A stretch of 11,834 nt of DNA from positions 1 to 11,834 of the forward strand of contig JAISZQ010000034.1 in assembly GCA_031269165.1 (NCBI GenBank), read 5' to 3'. The notes under the pieces are model-generated. The model did not search any database. It was not told where the DNA came from and saw only the letters and a list, made by a program, of their open reading frames with translations. The DNA comes from Spirochaetaceae bacterium (GTDB lineage: Bacteria > Spirochaetota > Spirochaetia > Treponematales > Breznakiellaceae). Position numbers and translations under genes: made by a program. Positions 1 to 6,658 of this stretch are shown piece after piece (the first letter of the stretch is position 1; each line of letters starts with the position of its first letter).

Positions 1-415
1 GTAGTGCTCTTCTATCGCGTCCTTATCGAAACGAAGGCGAAATTCGGTTTCGAGATGCGCGGGCTTGCGCTCAATGAGGCATGGCTCACGTTCTACATCA
101 AGCCCGCCAACGGGCTTGAACTGCCGAAAATTATGCAGTGGCTGAAACAGACGTTCTCGGTCCGGTTCAACGTGCGGACGGGAAGGAAGGCGCATCTTTG
201 GGGGGGAGCGGTACTGGTCGGAGATTCTGGCGGGGGAGCCGCCGCCAGAAGCGGAAGAGGTGGACTGGGATGCGGTTGTGGCGGAGGCAAAGACACCAAT
301 CCCCGAGGTAATGGCCTACGCGCTGAGTTGGGACAGCCTGAGGACGGGGGTCTGGGAGGCGAAAACGAGTTTTTCGCCGAAAAACCAGCCTAATCCGGCG
401 TTTCCGCCCGGTTAA
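1..415 (+). pseudogene. RAYT/IS200-like transposase, 3' part, frameshifted
   Basis: The reading frame enters from beyond the left edge, so the start is not visible. Frame 1 encodes a REP-associated tyrosine transposase-like core (FGFEMRGLALNEAWLTFYIKP, then MQWLKQTFSVRFN and GRKAHLWG). A run of seven G at 200-206 then shifts the frame. With six G the text would read HLWGERYWSEILAGEPPPEA and run to a TAA at 413-415; the uncorrected frame gives Gly-rich nonsense and stops at 391-393. Related proteins normally have a His-x-His pair in the MPNHxHLL strand. Aligning on the following I-x-P puts W and T at those two positions, so the copy may be catalytically dead even without the shift. A sequencing error in the homopolymer is possible. 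The family call rests on the MQWL...FN and HLWGxRY pattern only. Confidence 0.6.
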
Positions 416-442
416 TCGGGGGCAAAGCCCCCGATTAACCGG
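408..442. repeat. Perfect 16-bp hairpin over the transposase stop codon
   Basis: The arms 408-423 and 427-442 are exact inverse complements around an AAA loop; the stem includes GGTTAATCGGGGGC. The repaired transposase stop codon (413-415) lies inside the left arm. No T-run follows on either strand, so it is not a classical intrinsic terminator. A palindrome beside a RAYT-type gene resembles the REP elements these enzymes are linked with, but only one copy is in this window. Confidence 0.75.
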
Positions 443-956
443 CAAAACGGCGTTACAGAAAGCCTTGATTCCCTGCCCCAAGACGGCGGGCCAATGGCAA
501 GCCATTGGCCTTGGGAGAAGTCTGCCCTTCTGCCTATGCCACGGCAGACAGCAACGTGCCGTTTTGAAACAATCTTTGCCCACAGTTTGAATCGTGTCGG
601 GACACTAGGCCTGCTTTTCCGAAACTCCACACCTTGATTCCGCCGAGATACGGGGGGCGTTGCGGGGGGCTCCCTACAGCCCTCAGCGTCCTGCTTCGGA
701 CTTCCGGGCCGGGGCGTGGCACACCGTAGGTGTGCTTCAGTCCTGCGTCCGTCCGTGGACGCTGAGCAAATCCTACGGGTTTGCTTAAGGTACGCCCACA
801 AAACCATGCACCGCATGGTTTTGTCCCCACAGAGGGGGATAGCGAAGGACCCTAAGCGCAAGCGGCGGGCCGTAGCGAAGGGGGAGACGCGGCAACCTGT
901 TGCCGTCCCCCTCTTTAAGTATTCTTAAGGAGAACGACTATACCAAAAAATTTTTG
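443..956. other. Hairpin-rich intergenic block, no supported gene
   Basis: About 500 bases without a credible coding frame. Open frames on the minus strand here lack ribosome binding sites and read as Arg/Pro/Cys-rich shadow translations. Five stem-loops are visible: 489-498/501-510 (10 bp, GGCCAATGGC with an AA loop), 682-691/757-766 (10-bp arms CTCAGCGTCC enclosing about 65 bases), 719-725/729-735 (7 bp, nested inside the previous one), 798-809/813-824 (12 bp, ACAAAACCATGC) and a bulged stem at 881-911 built on GGCAAC/GTTGCC. A CCTTGATTCC string occurs at 463-472 and 632-641. The block could be decayed mobile DNA, a structured RNA or a chain of termination signals; the sequence does not decide. 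Confidence 0.6.
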
Positions 957-998
957 AAAAAATTTGCCGTTTTCGCTTGACATTTTAGAATAGGGGGC

Positions 999-1027
999 TT
1001 GCTTTTTCTGAAAGACGGCAGTATACT
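999..1027 (+). promoter_or_regulatory. Probable sigma-70 promoter of the 1057-4075 unit
   Basis: A -10 hexamer TATACT (1022-1027) lies 17 bases after TTGCTT (999-1004), about 30 bases before the start codon. A full consensus TTGACA stands at 977-982, but its properly spaced partner (TGCTTT) is poor. A/T tracts at 951-965 could act as an upstream element. GGAGGA at 1048-1053 is the ribosome binding site. Confidence 0.5.
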
Positions 1028-1056
1028 GGTACCATAATTAAGACTCTGGAGGATTT

Positions 1057-1725
1057 ATGAAAAGGATTTTGTTTTGGGGAATGGTGTTTGTAGCGGTAGC
1101 CGGTCTTTCGGCGCAGAACGTGACGGTGCGTGAGGTGCCGCCGATTGAGTATGTGCGGGGCGCGGGCGATTGGCGGTTTGTGGGCTCTCGGCTCTTGCAG
1201 GATGATGCGGGCGCCCGGCTTGCCAAGGTAAACCTTAGCGTTCCACAGGAAGGCGTGGTCTACTACGAGTTCAACGCGCGTTACGAGGGCGGCGTGGAAG
1301 ACGGGCACGGCGGGTTTGGGATCCATATCTTGGGGGATTCCCGGATCAATGCTCCATCGTGGGGGTCGGGTAAATCTTATCTTTTGTGGCTCAACTATGA
1401 CGAACACCCGACAAGTGCCGATATTCCGGCGGGGCTTTCCGCCCAAGTTTATCGGAGCGATTCTCATTCGGAGATGACGTTGCTCTATTCGCAGGATCTC
1501 AACGACTATTTTGCGATTTTGAATGAGGACGTGCTCTCCGAAAATGTTCCGTTCCGTATTTCGGTAAACGGCAACACCGGAGAAGTCCGCATCTATGACC
1601 CGACCGAGGACCTTGAGTCTGTCTACTATGTGTTCAACATCGATAAAAAGGCGCTTCCGGTCAAAGGGAGTTGGATCGCGTTACGGTCGAACGGCATGAA
1701 GGTGTCGTTTGGGCTCGGACTCTAG
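1057..1725 (+). CDS. Exported protein of unknown function
   Basis: 222 residues. The first 20 residues (MKRILFWGMVFVAVAGLSAQ) form a Sec signal peptide: two basic residues, a hydrophobic core, then an Ala-x-Ala-like site near GLSA/Q. There is no lipobox Cys. The rest is rich in alternating polar/hydrophobic strands and Gly/Asp turns (YYEFNARYEGG, GGFGIHILGD, SYLLWLNYDEH, VPFRISVNGNTGEVRIYDP), which suggests an all-beta sandwich, perhaps lectin- or LamG-like; I do not recognise the family. The start is supported by GGAGGA 3 bases upstream. It is the first gene of a three-gene plus-strand unit, and its last 17 bases overlap the next gene, so the two are probably translationally coupled. Confidence 0.8.
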   Translation: MKRILFWGMVFVAVAGLSAQNVTVREVPPIEYVRGAGDWRFVGSRLLQDDAGARLAKVNLSVPQEGVVYYEFNARYEGGVEDGHGGFGIHILGDSRINAPSWGSGKSYLLWLNYDEHPTSADIPAGLSAQVYRSDSHSEMTLLYSQDLNDYFAILNEDVLSENVPFRISVNGNTGEVRIYDPTEDLESVYYVFNIDKKALPVKGSWIALRSNGMKVSFGLGL

Positions 1726-2890
1726 GTTTTGTTGTCGGTTTCCGGCAGCGGTCTTTTTACTGCTTCGTTTTCTGCTTCCACTTGTCGCGCAAGAGGAGCA
1801 AGTGACCGCGCCGGGGCCGGTATCCGGTACAACATCTCTTGACCCGTCTCCCATAGCGGTAGCGTCAGTGTTGGCATCCGCGCCGGGAGACGATGTTGCT
1901 GTTCCGGGGGAAGACGCTTCGGGGGATAATGCCGAAACGTCGGACTCCGAAGCGCTGGAAATAGAGAACGTTCCCAAAGGGTTTTTCTCCTATTTTTCGC
2001 TTTCGCTCGGTACGGTGGTTTTGTTTTTTCCCGAATCGGACGCGCTCAGATCCGACCCGATGCCGGTGTTGCCCTCGCCGCATATCGCGCTGGGGTATCC
2101 ATTCGCGTTTGTCGGTAATACGGCGTTCTCTGTGGAGACGACGCTTGACCTCTACTGGACGCACTACACCTACAATGAGGATCTCAAGCGGCCGGTTCCG
2201 GCGGCGATTGAAAACAGATCAAGCATGGTGATCGGGCCGTTACTGGGCGTGCAGGTTCAGGGCAAAACGGAAGTTGGCCCGGTGGTGTTTGTGCGCTATT
2301 TCCTCGGGGCGGCCTTTGACCTGCGGATCATCCTGATTGCGGAAGATTTGAACGATGCGGACCTCGCAACAGCGTCAAATGCTACCGAATTAACCAACGA
2401 TTACTTCTGGAGCGAAGGCCGATGGGTTTTTCCGTTTGCGGGGGCCGGAGTGGACTTCAAGATTTCGCCACGGCTTTCTTTTGGCGTTGCCGGGCGGGTG
2501 TGGATTCCGCTTTACCGATGGCAGACAAACGAAGATCTATCCGGTTTTGACGGATGGCGGTTCGGCGTTGATTTCCGCGTAACTTTTTTGAATGAAACCC
2601 CTGATAAGACTATCAAACGGGACATCGACAAGATAAAGAAAAAATATGCTGTCGAACAGAATGATTATGCGTTTATTCTGTATCATTTAAGCAAAAACCC
2701 ACCGCTTCACGGCATTGAACCGACACGGCTTGCCGAAGAGATGGCGAAGACCTACAAACATTCCGGTCTGTACCGGAACGACCGGGCGGGTATCTCTGCG
2801 AGCCGGATCATCGATATGTTCACCGATGTTCCCGCCGTTGAGAACGATTATGGCTATGATCCGATGGAGAACGTGATCCGCCGGAAATGA
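1709..2890 (+). CDS. Exported envelope protein, predicted beta-barrel with helical tail
   Basis: 393 residues from a TTG start inside the end of the preceding gene; an AAGGTG about 6 bases upstream is a weak ribosome binding site and fits coupling. Residues 11-27 are a hydrophobic export signal ending LLPLVAQ, and 28-88 are a low-complexity Ala/Pro/Ser/Asp linker. From about 92 to 295 there are many amphipathic strands separated by polar loops (FSYFSLSLGTVVLFF, AFSVETTLDLYW, VFVRYFLGAAFDLRI, LSFGVAGRVWIPLYRW, WRFGVDFRVTF), the pattern of an outer-membrane barrel. Residues 298-393 form a charged helical tail (DIDKIKKKY, ARLAEEMAKTYK-like). Only 18 bases separate it from sbcD. The exact start is uncertain because no ATG/GTG start is obvious at the signal peptide. 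The barrel is inferred from pattern, not from a recognised family. Confidence 0.75.
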   Translation: MGSDSRFCCRFPAAVFLLLRFLLPLVAQEEQVTAPGPVSGTTSLDPSPIAVASVLASAPGDDVAVPGEDASGDNAETSDSEALEIENVPKGFFSYFSLSLGTVVLFFPESDALRSDPMPVLPSPHIALGYPFAFVGNTAFSVETTLDLYWTHYTYNEDLKRPVPAAIENRSSMVIGPLLGVQVQGKTEVGPVVFVRYFLGAAFDLRIILIAEDLNDADLATASNATELTNDYFWSEGRWVFPFAGAGVDFKISPRLSFGVAGRVWIPLYRWQTNEDLSGFDGWRFGVDFRVTFLNETPDKTIKRDIDKIKKKYAVEQNDYAFILYHLSKNPPLHGIEPTRLAEEMAKTYKHSGLYRNDRAGISASRIIDMFTDVPAVENDYGYDPMENVIRRK

Positions 2891-2908
2891 GCGTATAACG
2901 AGGACATT

Positions 2909-4075
2909 TTGAAGTTTTTGCACACGGCCGACCTTCACCTCGGCAGGTATATCTACGAAAAGTCTCTGATTGACGACCAAAAGCATATCTTGGACGGTTT
3001 GCTCACCATTCTTGCGGACAAATCGTTTGACGCGCTCCTCATCGCTGGGGACGTGTACGACCGGATGGCGCCGGGGCCCGACGCGGTGAGCCTTTTCGGC
3101 TCGTTTCTCGGTACGTTAAAGCGGGAACGGCCCGACATTGCCGTTTTGGTGATACCGGGGAACCACGATTCTCCGGCGCGGCTCGGTTTCGGGAGTTCGC
3201 TTTTTTCCGCGCTGGGGCTCCATTTTGTGACCGATGTTGAAAACGCGGCACAGCCTGTGATGGTACGCGACACGGCGTTCTTCATGTTGCCCTTTGTCCC
3301 GGCGGAAGCGGTGAAAACGGCAGCGGAAACGCTGGAAAACGCCCGCCTCGCCGCGCTGAAAAACGGCGCGAAGCGTTGCGTGTTGGGCGCGCATCTTTTC
3401 GGGATGGGCGGCCATAGCTCGGATTCGGAGCGCATCTTTATCGGGACGGCGGAAAAGGTTGACGTGAACCTCTTTGCCCGCTTTGATTATGTCGCGCTGG
3501 GCCACCTGCACCGTTACCAGAAAGCCGGGGAGAACGCTTGGTATGCGGGAAGCCCTCTCGCCTATTCTTTTGACGAAGCGGGCGGCGTGAACGCAGACCC
3601 GGCGAAGAAGTTTTTTTTACAGGTGGAACTGGAGGAAAACCGCCCCCCGGTTGTGACGCCGCTTGAGATAGAGCCGTTGCATAAGATGCGCCGCCTTTCC
3701 GGTGACTTTGAGTATTTTTACAACAAGCAAGACGCGCTGTTGCGTGAAGCGGAAAACGATTATCTTGAACTTCAGTTGACCGGGGACCATTTGGTAACCC
3801 AGCCCGCGAATCTCCTCGCGTCCTACTACCCCCATATTTTGACGATTACGCAAACGGCGGCCCTGCGGATGTTGACCGAGGCACAGAGAAAAAACAGTGT
3901 GCTGATGCGAAACGCCGAGGAAGAGGGTGCCCAGAATATCAAAGATGATTTTGCGGCGTTTCTCGAAGACCTATACGGGGACCGGGACGAAAACAACGGC
4001 GCGGCGTTTGCGGAAAAAACGCGGCTGTTCAATGAGATTCGCAAGGAGATCGAGGCGGAAGAGGCCGCGCAGTAA
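2909..4075 (+). CDS. sbcD: Nuclease SbcCD subunit D (Mre11-type metallophosphoesterase)
   Basis: 388 residues, close to the family's usual length. The two-metal phosphoesterase motifs are complete: D8-x-H10 (HTADLHLG), G47-D48-x-x-D51 (IAGDVYDR), G84-N85-H86-D87 (GNHDSP), H162 (GAHLFG) and G198-H199-x-H201 (GHLHRYQ), followed by YAGSP. In the known complex SbcD is the nuclease and SbcC the Rad50-like ATPase; together they cut DNA hairpins and process double-strand ends. The TTG start follows GAGGA at 2900-2904 and directly begins the conserved KFLHTADLHLG strand. The gene is third in its unit. No sbcC follows: convergent genes begin about 340 bases downstream. The C-terminal 60 residues are acidic and helical, as expected for the SbcC-binding end. 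Confidence 0.95.
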   Translation: MKFLHTADLHLGRYIYEKSLIDDQKHILDGLLTILADKSFDALLIAGDVYDRMAPGPDAVSLFGSFLGTLKRERPDIAVLVIPGNHDSPARLGFGSSLFSALGLHFVTDVENAAQPVMVRDTAFFMLPFVPAEAVKTAAETLENARLAALKNGAKRCVLGAHLFGMGGHSSDSERIFIGTAEKVDVNLFARFDYVALGHLHRYQKAGENAWYAGSPLAYSFDEAGGVNADPAKKFFLQVELEENRPPVVTPLEIEPLHKMRRLSGDFEYFYNKQDALLREAENDYLELQLTGDHLVTQPANLLASYYPHILTITQTAALRMLTEAQRKNSVLMRNAEEEGAQNIKDDFAAFLEDLYGDRDENNGAAFAEKTRLFNEIRKEIEAEEAAQ

Positions 4076-4173
4076 CCAGGTGAGGCGGTTTCAAAACCCC
4101 TCGGATAGAAAGGAGGGGGAATCGGCAATTTGCATTGGCAAGTTGCCACGCCTTCTCCTTCGCTCCGGCCAGC

Positions 4174-4202
4174 GCAAACGCTTTGATTGTTTATGCGTTT
4201 GC
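4174..4202. other. Inverted repeat between convergent genes
   Basis: Arms GCAAACGC (4174-4181) and GCGTTTGC (4195-4202) are exact complements with a 13-base loop, in the 340-base gap between sbcD and the convergent TPR gene. No T-run follows on either side, so a terminator role is only possible. A weaker CCCCTC/GAGGGG pair lies just after the sbcD stop, near 4097-4118. Otherwise 4076-4300 holds no supportable gene. Confidence 0.4.
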
Positions 4203-4311
4203 ACCGTCCTCCAAAACACGACATTTTCAATTCTCCATGTTCCATTCGCGCACCCCCCGTCATTGCGTACTTCGCGCGAATGGAAAATGATAAGAAGCGA
4301 ACAACGCTCTG

Positions 4312-4406
4312 CGTCATTGCGAGCGGGCCCCCCGTCATTGCGAGCGAAGCAATCCAGTGGATAACTCGCATGGATTGCTTCGTCTCCGCGCAGCCAGCCG
4401 CCGGAA
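4312..4406. repeat. Dispersed CGTCATTGCGAG repeat, copy 1
   Basis: Contains CGTCATTGCGAGCG twice, then inverted arms CGAAGCAATCCA (4345-4356) and TGGATTGCTTCG (4371-4382), and ends TCTCCGCGCAGCCAGCCGCCGGAA. The same order recurs at 8668-8787. The right end stops 10-12 bases before the 3' end of the TPR gene, just as copy 2 abuts the end of its neighbouring gene. It is palindromic, non-coding and MITE-like in size. Similar GTCATTGCGAGCGAAGCAATC repeats are known to me from several bacterial groups, but I cannot place this one in a named family. Confidence 0.75.
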
Positions 4407-4415
4407 GAGGTGCTT

Positions 4416-4856
4416 TCAATAGCCCTGCTTTCGCAGGATTTCAAGATTATTCCGCGCAACGGCATTATTGGGGTCGAGTCGCAACGCCTTCTCCCAGTCC
4501 GCACGAGCGCGGGTATAATCCTTTTTGTTATAGTAGGCGGTGCCCCGGTTATGGTACACATTCGCATAATTGGGGTTGATCCGCAATGCCTGATTGTAGT
4601 CCGCTATCGCTTTGTCATATTCCCCTTTGCCATAGTAGGCGTTGCCCCGGTTAAGGTACGCCTCCGCATAATTGGTGTTGAGCCGGATCGCCTGATTGTA
4701 GTCCGCTATGGCCCGGTCATAATCCCCTTTGTTATAGTAATCGTTGCCCCGGTTAACGTACGTTGCAGCGTCATTGGGACTCTGGGCAAAGACTACAGCC
4801 GCCGTCATCGCGGCCAAAACCGCACACACGAAAATCTTTTTCACTTCATTCCTCAT
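4416..4856 (-). CDS. Exported TPR-repeat protein
   Basis: 146 residues. Residues 1-25 (MRNEVKKIFVCAVL...VVFAQ) are a signal peptide. Three tetratricopeptide repeats follow at about 29-62, 63-96 and 97-130, each with the pattern YxNRGxxYYxKGxYDxAIADYNQAxRxNPN, then a C-terminal capping helix (ARNNLEILRKQGY). TPR arrays bind other proteins; this one should act outside the cytoplasmic membrane. The chosen ATG follows AAGGAG by 9 bases; an upstream in-frame ATG would read through the conserved U element and is unlikely. The C-terminal half matches the partial gene at 11621-11834 and the remnant at 10568-10717, so this is one of three related copies. Its first codons (MRNEVKK) resemble those of the unrelated gene at 9875-10378 (MKKEMK), consistent with a shared 5' module. 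Confidence 0.9.
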   Translation of the reverse strand: MRNEVKKIFVCAVLAAMTAAVVFAQSPNDAATYVNRGNDYYNKGDYDRAIADYNQAIRLNTNYAEAYLNRGNAYYGKGEYDKAIADYNQALRINPNYANVYHNRGTAYYNKKDYTRARADWEKALRLDPNNAVARNNLEILRKQGY

Positions 4857-4876
4857 TTCATTGTGCTCCTTGTTTA

Positions 4877-4905
4877 TGGTTCCCCAGTCCTGCCTGTTGG
4901 AACCA
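4877..4905 (-). promoter_or_regulatory. Hairpin in the TPR gene 5' region
   Basis: Arms TGGTTCC (4877-4883) and GGAACCA (4899-4905) with a 15-base loop lie between the U element and the ribosome binding site. The other two U copies also have a stem at this place but with other sequences: CCGC/GCGG near 10407-10424 and CTCCGC/GCGGAG near 11460-11479. Stem position is kept while sequence changes, which hints at a structural role in the leader RNA. Confidence 0.4.
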
Positions 4906-4910
4906 GTATT

Positions 4911-4985
4911 GTTGAATGCCACGCTGGACATCCCCTAATCCGCTGTTCCGTCACGACCGGCTGCCTGTCAGCCAGCCGCCGGAAT
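4911..4985 (-). repeat. U element copy 1 (75 bp), upstream of TPR gene
   Basis: A 75-base unit running on the plus strand from GTTGAATGCCACGC to CAGCCAGCCGCCGGAAT. Identical in length to 10434-10508 and 11487-11561, with roughly 9-11 differences between this copy and either of the others. It ends 54 bases before the start codon. On the transcribed strand it can form GGCTG/CAGCC and ATGTC/GGCAT stems; the second keeps pairing by a G-U change relative to the other copies (ATGCC/GGCAT). Confidence 0.85.
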
Positions 4986-5048
4986 ATCTATCCCGCCTTC
5001 AATTACAGCCCTGTGCCTTTTTGCCGTATACAGGCTCCTTTTTCGCGC

Positions 5049-5519
5049 TTATTCTATTCCCATCCCAATAAAAAATGCCGACGCGCAATCAAAAATGCCC
5101 CATGTTTCTTGACCATAGACTATTACCAGCAGAAAACCGTTTGTATCTACTCTTTCATAAGGAAAGAGAAACTCCTCCATAAAACAAGGCTCGCTCGCAG
5201 TTCCTTTTGCCTTCATGGTATCGATCATTGCCTTTTTTATAGATTCGGGCACATCAATAATGGTGATAGCACGCCATATACGACCTTTTATTATAGACGC
5301 ATACTCACCAGACCTATAGGTATTTTCATTCAAATACCGGTCAATATTGAATTTCCAAAAAGCATCTAGATTAATAAATCCAACATCACCAAGATTGCGA
5401 TAATACCCGTCAGTTGTCTTTTCAAACTTCTGAGACCAATCCTGCGCGGAGACGGTTTGCGTGAATATTGCCGCCCCCATGACGACAATGCCGAATAGAA
5501 AAAGTGTTCTTTTTCTCAT
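5049..5519 (-). CDS. Exported protein of unknown function, with the shared signal peptide
   Basis: 156 residues. Residues 1-26 are the signal peptide MRKRTLFLFG...TQTVSAQ that also occurs, cut off by a stop, in four 30-codon ORFs of this window. Here it continues into a mature domain (DWSQKFEKTTDGYYRNLG ... EEFLFPYERVDTNGFLLVIVYG), with mixed helices and strands and two Cys. I do not recognise a family. AAAGGAG lies 7 bases before the ATG, and two small hairpins (5533-5566) precede it. This is the only intact gene here in which the signal peptide is joined to a mature protein, and may resemble the ancestral form of the stubs. G+C of the mature part looks lower than that of its neighbours, which fits acquisition of the body from another source. 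Confidence 0.8.
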   Translation of the reverse strand: MRKRTLFLFGIVVMGAAIFTQTVSAQDWSQKFEKTTDGYYRNLGDVGFINLDAFWKFNIDRYLNENTYRSGEYASIIKGRIWRAITIIDVPESIKKAMIDTMKAKGTASEPCFMEEFLFPYERVDTNGFLLVIVYGQETWGIFDCASAFFIGMGIE

Positions 5520-5532
5520 AATAGAACTCCTT

Positions 5533-5566
5533 TGCGTGTTTTACACGCACTGTGTGCTTCGCACAC
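5533..5566 (-). promoter_or_regulatory. Paired hairpins before the ribosome binding site
   Basis: Two adjacent perfect stems, TGCGTGT/ACACGCA (5533-5539/5543-5549, loop TTT) and GTGTGC/GCACAC (5552-5557/5561-5566, loop TTC), lie directly upstream of the gene at 5049-5519. The first touches the AAAGGAG site. The L modules carry a different stem (CGCGGA/TCCGCG) at the same place, so a hairpin next to the ribosome binding site is a common trait. Confidence 0.5.
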
Positions 5567-5630
5567 TCGCGGTCTGTTCCCGCCGCCAAAATCTTTTTGT
5601 TGCACGCCTCTCATGCGCGTACCGCATCCG

Positions 5631-5651
5631 TCATACCGACTGTTGCTTCAT
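5631..5651 (-). other. Start-stop mini-ORF, MKQQSV
   Basis: AAGGAG, a 5-base spacer, ATG, five more codons, then TGA. The ribosome binding site and spacing are as good as those of the real genes, but the product is only six residues. It lies between gene 5719-6648 and gene 5049-5519. It may be a leftover start of a deleted gene or a leader peptide. Confidence 0.3.
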
Positions 5652-5679
5652 AGGTTCTCCTTTTTCCATCCCTCGAAGC

Positions 5680-5710
5680 GATGTGAGACCCGCTTTGCGG
5701 GCTTCACATC
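5680..5710 (-). terminator. Stem-loop after the TM2 gene
   Basis: Arms 5680-5693 and 5697-5710 form a 14-bp stem with one G-U pair and one mismatch around a 3-base loop, 8 bases beyond the stop codon of gene 5719-6648. No U-tract follows, so it could block exonucleases or act as a weak or Rho-assisted terminator rather than a classical one. Confidence 0.45.
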
Positions 5711-5718
5711 CAGACCGA

Positions 5719-6648
5719 TTAGACACCGTAATTTTTCCTTCTTGAAATCAATTTACCCTGTTTGTCCCGGAATTTCCCTCTGACTATTGTGATGAGGTCC
5801 ACCATCCACCAAATAGAAATCGCTAATCCAAAAGGCAAAGCAATTAACAGATAGAAGGTACCAGATGAAGTATCCCCATAGTTGTCAGCATATGTTAATG
5901 AAATATCGCTAAAGAAAGCAAATATTGCAAAAACAATCATTAACAGGGGCATCAGAATTCCAGTGCCAATTTTCCCGACATAAAATCTATGTGCTCCACT
6001 ACTACCGAGGAAGATGAGCAACAATAATGTTGTGAGATAGTCCTTCTTAGATGCGCCTGCCTCAATGACTTGCCTGACGTTTGTCGTCGTGGCAGGTTCC
6101 CCGCCAACCTTCGCCCCGCACTGCTCGCAGAACACCATGCCTTCCTTGAAGGACGCCCCGCAATTTGCACAACAATTCTTCACCGGCTGCTGTATAACCG
6201 GCGCAGACTGCGTCGTCCCTGCCGCTGTCCCGCAATTCGGGCAGAATCTTGCCTCTTCATCTAATGGTGAACCACATTCTTTGCAAAACATAATTATCGC
6301 CTGATTATTACTGTCGCCCGGCTGGCCCTGATAGGGCATCGCTGGTTGAAAAATCGCCGGCTCCTGCCTATTTGGACTCGTTCTTTCACCGCTCGCTTCA
6401 GCCGTTTTTTCGGGAACAGCCGGTTGCGGCGGCACGTTGATCTGTTGCTGGGGAACCGTCTGTACCGGCGGTACGGACTGCGGCACTACCGGCACGACTG
6501 GTTCAGGCTGTGCCGGAACCGTCTGCAACGGGGACGCATTTACCGGCGGTGCAGGCTGTGGCGTAGCCTCTGCATTTACCGTCGCGCCGCATCCAGAACA
6601 AAACTTTGCATTTGCGGCGATCTCTGCGCCGCAATTTGAACAAAACAT
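5719..6648 (-). CDS. Three-zinc-ribbon, proline-rich, TM2-domain membrane protein
   Basis: 309 residues. A zinc ribbon at 3-20 (C3/C6/C17/C20) is followed by a Pro/Gln/Val-rich linker (24-112), a second ribbon (C122/C125/C136/C139), a third (C160/C163/C174/C177) and a TM2 domain at about 202-290 (FLGSSGAHRFYVGKIGTG, two membrane helices, then WMVDLITI). TM2 proteins are small membrane proteins of mostly unknown role, often joined to zinc ribbons. M120 begins MFCKECGSPLDEEARFC, which looks like the start of an independent ribbon-TM2 gene; residues 1-114 match gene 6923-7540 almost exactly and the match ends at GDSN. This therefore looks like a fusion of a shared N-terminal module to a pre-existing gene. 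The ATG follows GGAGG by 5 bases, and that site overlaps the stop of the leader ORF 6659-6751. Translation of the two is probably coupled. Confidence 0.9.
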   Translation of the reverse strand: MFCSNCGAEIAANAKFCSGCGATVNAEATPQPAPPVNASPLQTVPAQPEPVVPVVPQSVPPVQTVPQQQINVPPQPAVPEKTAEASGERTSPNRQEPAIFQPAMPYQGQPGDSNNQAIIMFCKECGSPLDEEARFCPNCGTAAGTTQSAPVIQQPVKNCCANCGASFKEGMVFCEQCGAKVGGEPATTTNVRQVIEAGASKKDYLTTLLLLIFLGSSGAHRFYVGKIGTGILMPLLMIVFAIFAFFSDISLTYADNYGDTSSGTFYLLIALPFGLAISIWWMVDLITIVRGKFRDKQGKLISRRKNYGV

Positions 6649-6658
6649 AACTACCTCC

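Noticed and set aside
412..861. Minus-strand frames of 98-149 residues in the hairpin-rich gap
   Set aside because: No ribosome binding site, Arg/Pro/Cys-rich composition, and they run through several perfect palindromes.
443..956. Group II intron or other self-splicing RNA
   Set aside because: No recognisable domain V, no GTGCG-type start, and no intron-encoded protein.
4312..4406. CRISPR array from the repeated CGTCATTGCGAG strings
   Set aside because: Only two or three units without regular spacing, with inverted arms and no cas genes.
4857..4931. Longer start of the TPR gene (25 more residues)
   Set aside because: The extension reads through the U element and the ribosome binding site, and it would bury the signal peptide.
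4410..5369. 319-residue plus-strand open frame over the TPR gene and the 5' regions
   Set aside because: It is antisense to the clear TPR coding frame (repetitive VVRYRFVI pattern mirrors the TPR repeats), has no ribosome binding site, and crosses the U element.
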